NCBI RefSeq assembly: GCF_937616625.2
Contig: NC_065577.1
Span: 3,885,001-3,949,000, forward strand
DNA from: Mercurialis annua
Taxonomy: Eukaryota > Streptophyta > Magnoliopsida > Malpighiales > Euphorbiaceae
Direction of reading: 5' to 3'
Length of the DNA stretch: 64,000 bases
Positions within the stretch are counted from its first letter, which is position 1, and every line of letters starts with the position of its first letter. Shown piece after piece: positions 59,084-64,000 of this stretch. The notes beneath the pieces are model-generated. The model did no database searches, had not been told where the DNA came from, and worked only from the letters and a program-made list of their open reading frames with translations. Both the position numbers and the translations under genes were made by a program.

Positions 59084-59347
59084 GGGTTTTTGACATATTT
59101 GTGTCTCATAGACACAAAAATTCCGGTTTTGTGCCTCCCACCCCAGCCCGCTATCTCAGATAGCGGGCTGCACACCAGTCCGCCATATGAGATGGCGGGC
59201 TGGTGCTAATTTGGGTGATTAAACCTAATCACCCAAATTAGCACCAGCCCGCTATCTCATATAGCGGGCTGGTCCCTCCCCAATGATTGGGGAGAGAGTA
59301 ATTTACTCTCTCCCCAATCATTGGGGCAGATTATATTTTTTTTTTAA
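59084..59347. mobile_element. Truncated palindrome-rich Mutator-like element
   Basis: The left arm only, starting GGGTTTTTGACATATTTGTG and running through the same palindromes as the 955-bp member, including the long inverted AATGATTGGGGAGAGAGT unit. The preceding 9 bases AGGCAAATG (59075-59083) match the exon 4 target site, but no second copy follows because the right half is deleted. One palindrome carries an uncompensated change (CCAGTCCGCC). Confidence 0.85.
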
Positions 59348-59374
59348 AAACCTATTACATATAATAAATCAATA

Positions 59375-59697
59375 AAAATTTGATTAGCTGTTAGTTAATA
59401 CATGTTTGGTGAGATTTGATTAGCTGTTACTGTTTATATATAAAATGACCATAAAGGGCATAATTTTTTATTTTTATTTATTAATTTATGAAGATATTAT
59501 ATTATATAATATTCAATAAAAATATTAAAAATTATCTTTTTTATAAGAAGGAACGTTTAGTTTAAATATATTAAGATATTTTTTTTGATAAATTTATAAT
59601 TTATTTTAAAAAATAATTAAGTCATAGTTTTCTTAATATAAATAAATAATATTAGATAATTTAAAAAATAATTAGAGCATTTAAAAATAATTTAAAT

Positions 59698-59747
<50 letters not shown>

Positions 59748-59946
59748 ACTATATATCCTAATAGGGGTAGTTTTGTCTAAATAATTAAAAATATTGAAAA
59801 ATCTTCAATATGGAGCTTTTCAAAAAGCAGCTGTTGGAGGTTCAAAAAGCTCCAAAAAACTTTTAAAAAATTCTCACCACACTTTAGTGGAGCTTTTTGA
59901 AAAATAAAAGCTAAAAAATCCATCAAAAAGCTGAACCAAACACCCA
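59375..59946. mobile_element. Truncated MITE related to 5548-6163 (inverted)
   Basis: Ends in AGCTGAACCAAACACCCA, the inverse of the start of the MITE at 5548, and matches it internally (GAGATTTGATTAG, TGTTTATATATAAAATGA). The other terminus is missing where it meets the truncated Mutator-like element. Confidence 0.7.
59700..59741. repeat. TA dinucleotide microsatellite
   Basis: About 20 uninterrupted TA units within the truncated MITE. Confidence 0.9.
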
Positions 59947-60143
59947 CTTAATATTTTTGATTATCATGGAACAACTGACTCAACAAGTGTTTCAACCTGT
60001 ACTGTCTACATCTCACTAAAATATATTGGAAAAAGGATTAATTCACCCCTTCAACTTAGCAAAAAATACCAAACAAATAGTGTTAGCGAAATTGGTATAG
60101 GAAACCTGAAATTTTGCATCTTTGTATCATTTTCATCCCTATG

Positions 60144-60162
60144 CGAGAGAGAGAGAGAGAAA
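60144..60162. repeat. GA dinucleotide microsatellite
   Basis: Nine GA units (GAGAGAGAGAGAGAGAGA) in the duplicated 5' flank. The original locus has only a short AGAGAG at the matching place. Confidence 0.8.
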
Positions 60163-60673
60163 GGAACACCTAATTAATTTTAATTAAGTCTAACTAACTA
60201 TAATTAACCATACTTATTTAATTATTACTATCTAATTTTTTTTAATATTTATATAACTAACTACATTTATAAAAATTAATTTTACTTATTTAAATAAATT
60301 CTAAAATAAGATAATGAGTAAAAATTATATTTTATACTTTGGAAAAAAGCATGTAATAAGCAAATAAACAAAGAGAAAACAGTGGAGTCACAAATTTCAC
60401 ATCGGCTAAAAATGAAGGAAAAGACAAAATGTGCCACAAATACTATAAAAGAGACATAAACCCATGGGTTCAAGGGACGCTATCCGAATGAACTAACGTC
60501 CAATACACTCTGGCAAAAAAAAACGTCCAATACACTAAACCATCATCCTATTAAAAACTCTGGAAATAGCTCCAAGGTCAGATACTCGAGCTGATACTCA
60601 ATATCCTAAGTCCTCTTCTTATAGTCTGTATCTCAAACCCTGAACCACACATCCGATATTAGGATCTATCATT

Positions 60674-62209
60674 TGATGCCGTCTGTGTGAACTCCTATTA
60701 CAAATTTCATTGATCAGATTCGAGGATGGCGGATAGGGGCAACCGAAAGATCCAAAATCTTTTTTCAGGGCTTCGGGAGTCCGACACCCAACCCCGAAAA
60801 CAGGTCTAACCAGGACTTCCAAGAAGCCATGGGCTGCACGATGGACGGGGCAATGAGGCGTTTCAAAGAAGAAGTGGTCACTATGGTCGAAGAAGCAACT
60901 TAGTCAATCAGGTCCCAAACACACAACGGCAAGAATCGAAATACAATCAAGAAACGGCGGGCGAAGGAGACAAAACACCCCACACGGTCGATGATCCAAA
61001 AGTACTCACAATAGAAGACGGTAAGAAGGAAGAAACAGACTTGCCCACCCCCAAACGATTAGAGATATGGATAGACAGCGTGGATCTGAAGGAAGTACAA
61101 AGCCTCATTTCGGAAGCAATGCAGAAAGCAGCCGAAAAAAGTAAAGAGGGCATGTCCAAGCCAGTAGTATAACGGAAGGAAAGTCACCCTTAGCAATAAG
61201 CGTGTTATTCGAGAAATGGCTAAAGAGACTCAAGATACCCAACTTTGACAACTTCGACGGAATCGGTTGTCCAAAAAGCCACGTCACCAAGTTTTGCCAC
61301 AAGATTTTTCTATTAGACGTCCCAGATGCAATAATCTGCAAAACATTTCTGACCACACTTAGCGAAATAGCACAACGATGGTATAACGGTTTGAAAATCG
61401 GGTCAATAGCTACATAGAGACAGTTGAACAAGGAGTTTGTGAGAAGATTCTTTACAAACATCCCCCCTAAAAGAAGCTCAGAACAAATCTACAGGTGCAA
61501 ACAGGGCAAGGGAGAAACGCTCAGAGCATACATTGAAAGATTGAACAACAAAATCATGAAGATTGAAGACATGAACAATGACACGGTGGTACAGGCCCTG
61601 TAGAAGGGTACACAGATGGGAGTGCTAGGGGATAAGTTAAGTTGAAAGAAGCAAAGACCTACCATGAGGTAATGGCGGTAGGTAAAAAATGTATCACTGT
61701 GGACGACGGAAGGAGGGAGAAGACTAGCGATGCGCTAAAAAAAGAAGGAAAGCAAGGGGAGTGCCTCTTAAAAATAATCATCACACTCACGAAAAGAGTA
61801 CGGTACGAGCCATCACAACATATGCAGGTACACCCCATATGAAGAGAATAACCACTAGAGGAACGACAACACGTATATCAACGATTATCGATCAAGGTAT
61901 GACGATAGAGCTGAGACATTCACACCACTTAACACCACAAGGGCAAATGTCCTAATCTCGGTCAAAGAAAGCCGGACACTTGTGACATGGCCCAAAAAGA
62001 TGATCTATAGAACCATGACAAGAGATGGAAACCGATACGGTAAGTTCCATAAGGATTACAAGCATGACACAGAAGAGTGCTATGATCTAAAAAAAGAGAT
62101 AGAGAAGCTGATCGAATCGGGAGCCATCAGCTTGGACATTTCCAAGTCTTTGAACCTCTACTTTGAGTTTCTCAACATCTTCTTCAACATTCATGGTTTC
62201 AACTTCTGA
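60674..62209 (+). pseudogene. Decayed Ty3/gypsy gag region
   Basis: A primer-site-like word TGATGCCGTCTGTGTGAA sits at 60674-60692. Frames downstream read gag motifs broken by stops and shifts: WLKRLKIPNFDNFDGIGCPK, then ALYWYNGL-like RWYNGLKIGSI, FVRRFFTNIPPKRSSEQIY, GKGETLRAYIERLNNKI, and finally FHKDYKHDTEECYDLKKEIE, the region resembling RFHRDHGHDTEDC in gypsy gag. No reverse transcriptase follows, and no LTRs were recognised. Confidence 0.75.
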
Positions 62210-64000
62210 AAAATATAAAGCCTTTTGTCTTCTGCTTTATTTTTTTTAAGGCTGAATGATATTCGTCTCTGATTTCTTATATCAATTACTATCTAGTATT
62301 TATTAATTGAATTAACATCTAGAAATAAATAATTTACTAATTTCATTTACTATTACTCCTTAAAAACTAATGTGTACAAGTATCAAGTATATACTTATTT
62401 TAAAATTAACATTTAAGGAAAATATTTAGAACTTTTCTATTAATTTTCATTATTATATTCGATAACTTAGAATAAAAAGTTATTTTATATTTAAAATAAA
62501 CAAAAAATTATTATACTATTAAAATTTTAAAATTATTTTTATCAGTTAAATGTTGAATTTTTTAATGGAGAAAAATAACAAAATAATGTAATTTTTATAT
62601 TTTCAAAGAAAAAATAATTTTAACAATAATTATTGCTTATATTAATTAAATATATCTTATAAAATACTCTTCCATCATTTCCATTTTAGAAATATTTTTG
62701 TATATTAGTTTATATGCATTTTGTATTTATTAATAAATTATGTATAAAATAATAAAAAAGAAAAAATAATTAATATAAAATATGATTGAAAGTAGAAATG
62801 TGACATTTAAAATAAGATATCTAAATAAAGAATAATATTTTAAAAAAAAAAGGAAGGTATGGGATAATTAATTTTGAAAACATTATATTTAAATAAAATA
62901 TATAATTGTATTAAAATTTAATAACTATAAAAAATGTATTCCTATTATATAGTTGTTCCTCGTTAGAGGAGGAGCTCCAGCCGAAAATAAAATAAAAAAT
63001 AATTTTTTTCCGGTATTTTTTGATTTGGGTGATGAGCGGAGTTTGATTGGTCCGGTGATGGCGGAATGAGATGTATTGAAAATTAATAATTAATTTTAAT
63101 TAAGATTTTATTATGGATTTATTTGAAATTTTTTTACGTTTAAGTATTTGTTTAAATTTGTCCATATGGAAAAAAGTAAAAAATGGTCTTTAAATATAAT
63201 TGTTTTACATATTTTGATCCTTATAATAATAAAATTATTTAATTTTTTAATTCAGCGTGCAATTGAAAACTAATATTGCGAAATAGGGTAAAATTGAAAA
63301 CATTACGACATCGGGGTGGAATTGAAAACCAAAATAAAAAAATACTTTTACCCTTTTATTTATGGTAGATAATTGATGGTTTTTTCTAGGGTTGCTTAAA
63401 CTTTAGGGTTTGTTTAGATTTACGATGGGTTTCGGATGCGGCGATGAACCGTTATTCGACGTAACCCAGTCATCTGCACCAAAGCCCTTGATTTGGCCAT
63501 TGATCTTCATAACAAAAACTGTTGGAACAATTGCTGTTGAAACTTATAATTCTGAAAAGGCTGAGTCGCGGACTAGGTCGCTCTCTTTTAGACGTTTCGC
63601 GGCTCAGCTCGAAGGTGCAAAGCTGACGATCAACCACGTCGTCCCCAGGATAAAACAGCCGAACTACTGTCACCACTGCACTGTGATGACAGCTCAAAAA
63701 CACTTATTCTGATTGCTCAAGATCGGAATTATAAACACTGATGTGTTTTTCTTTACTCAAGACTGAGCTCTGGTTTCTGGTGTTCTTCACAAATGAGAGG
63801 ACTGCCTCTATTTATAGGAAAGTTGAGGGGGACAAAACATTAAAAGCCATTAAAACTGAAATCTGTTTTAATTAAAATAAAATCAGTCAAATAAAATTAA
63901 ATGTGAGGGAGCTGATTCAGGGATAATGTTTAGTTGCAAAAAATTCAAATAAAAACGTTACAAAAAATTAGTGCTCGAACCGAACCAACCAACCAAACCA
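62210..64000. other. AT-rich right flank, no recognised gene
   Basis: Mostly AT-rich. A 95-codon frame starting near 63425 (MGFGCGDEPLFDVTQSSAPK) follows an AGGGTTTG leader and could be a first exon or a fragment. It shows no recognised domain, so it is not called. Confidence 0.35.

Larger units (their letters stand above)
56785..60230 (-). repeat. Inverted segmental duplicate of the beta-ureidopropionase locus
   Basis: In reverse complement this matches about 23400-26580: the 3' flank (GACAAGGATGAATAAGGGCA against GACAGGGATGAATAATGGCA), exons 6, 5 and 4, and the 5' flank (59950-60230 against 23400-23690). Sequence corresponding to exons 1-3 is missing, replaced by a truncated Mutator-like element and a truncated MITE. 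Confidence 0.85.

Noticed and set aside
1..64000. Endogenous viral, organellar or bacterial sequence, tRNA and rRNA genes
   Set aside because: No capsid, movement-protein or pararetroviral motifs, no organelle genes, and no cloverleaf or rRNA signatures were recognised on reading; a tRNAscan-SE and viral profile search would settle this.

Overview
The window is nuclear DNA from a flowering plant, most likely a core eudicot. It has AT-rich intergenic DNA, short GT-AG introns, nitrilase-type beta-ureidopropionase, EXECUTER, NAC and SAUR genes, and dense plant transposons (CACTA, Mutator-like, hAT, Stowaway, Tourist-like, Ty3/gypsy). The species cannot be fixed from sequence alone. No rRNA, tRNA, CRISPR, viral or bacterial features were seen.

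Layout: 0.3-7.3 kb is a tandem array of auxin-responsive SAUR genes. Two are intact (863 and 5094), and leading flank homology implies another unit to the left. 7.7-13.7 kb holds a 955-bp Mutator-like element and a complete-ended but internally deleted CACTA transposon. 14.0-15.3 kb is a three-exon NAC-like gene. 15.9-18.3 kb is a block with a cwf21-like splicing-factor ORF and a broken SAUR. It is duplicated at 33.2-36.5 kb, where the SAUR is intact and the cwf21 copy has a nonsense codon. 18.7-21.7 kb is a six-exon membrane-protein gene (minus strand). 23.7-26.3 kb is a six-exon beta-ureidopropionase (plus). 26.8-27.05 kb is a Sec61-beta-like pseudogene. 30.4-32.35 kb is a GINS PSF3 gene with a damaged splice donor, followed by a truncated SAUR. 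36.5-38.6 kb is a chloroplast fructose-1,6-bisphosphatase (type II). 38.87-47.12 kb is a Mutator-like element whose left arm was hit by a 6.76-kb non-autonomous LTR retrotransposon. 48.8-55.1 kb is an eleven-exon EXECUTER gene. 56.8-60.2 kb is an inverted, decayed duplicate of the beta-ureidopropionase locus carrying two Mutator-like insertions. 60.7-62.2 kb is a decayed gypsy gag. The rest is AT-rich.

The genes are independent loci rather than one pathway. Three encode chloroplast or primary-metabolism functions (FBPase, EXECUTER, pyrimidine catabolism), and the SAUR family dominates by copy number.

The most unusual signal is a family of Mutator-like elements (7689, 38868 and 59084) whose terminal inverted repeats are built from up to eight consecutive perfect or near-perfect palindromes. 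Base changes between family members are compensated on the opposite palindrome arm, so the hairpins have been maintained while the sequence changed.
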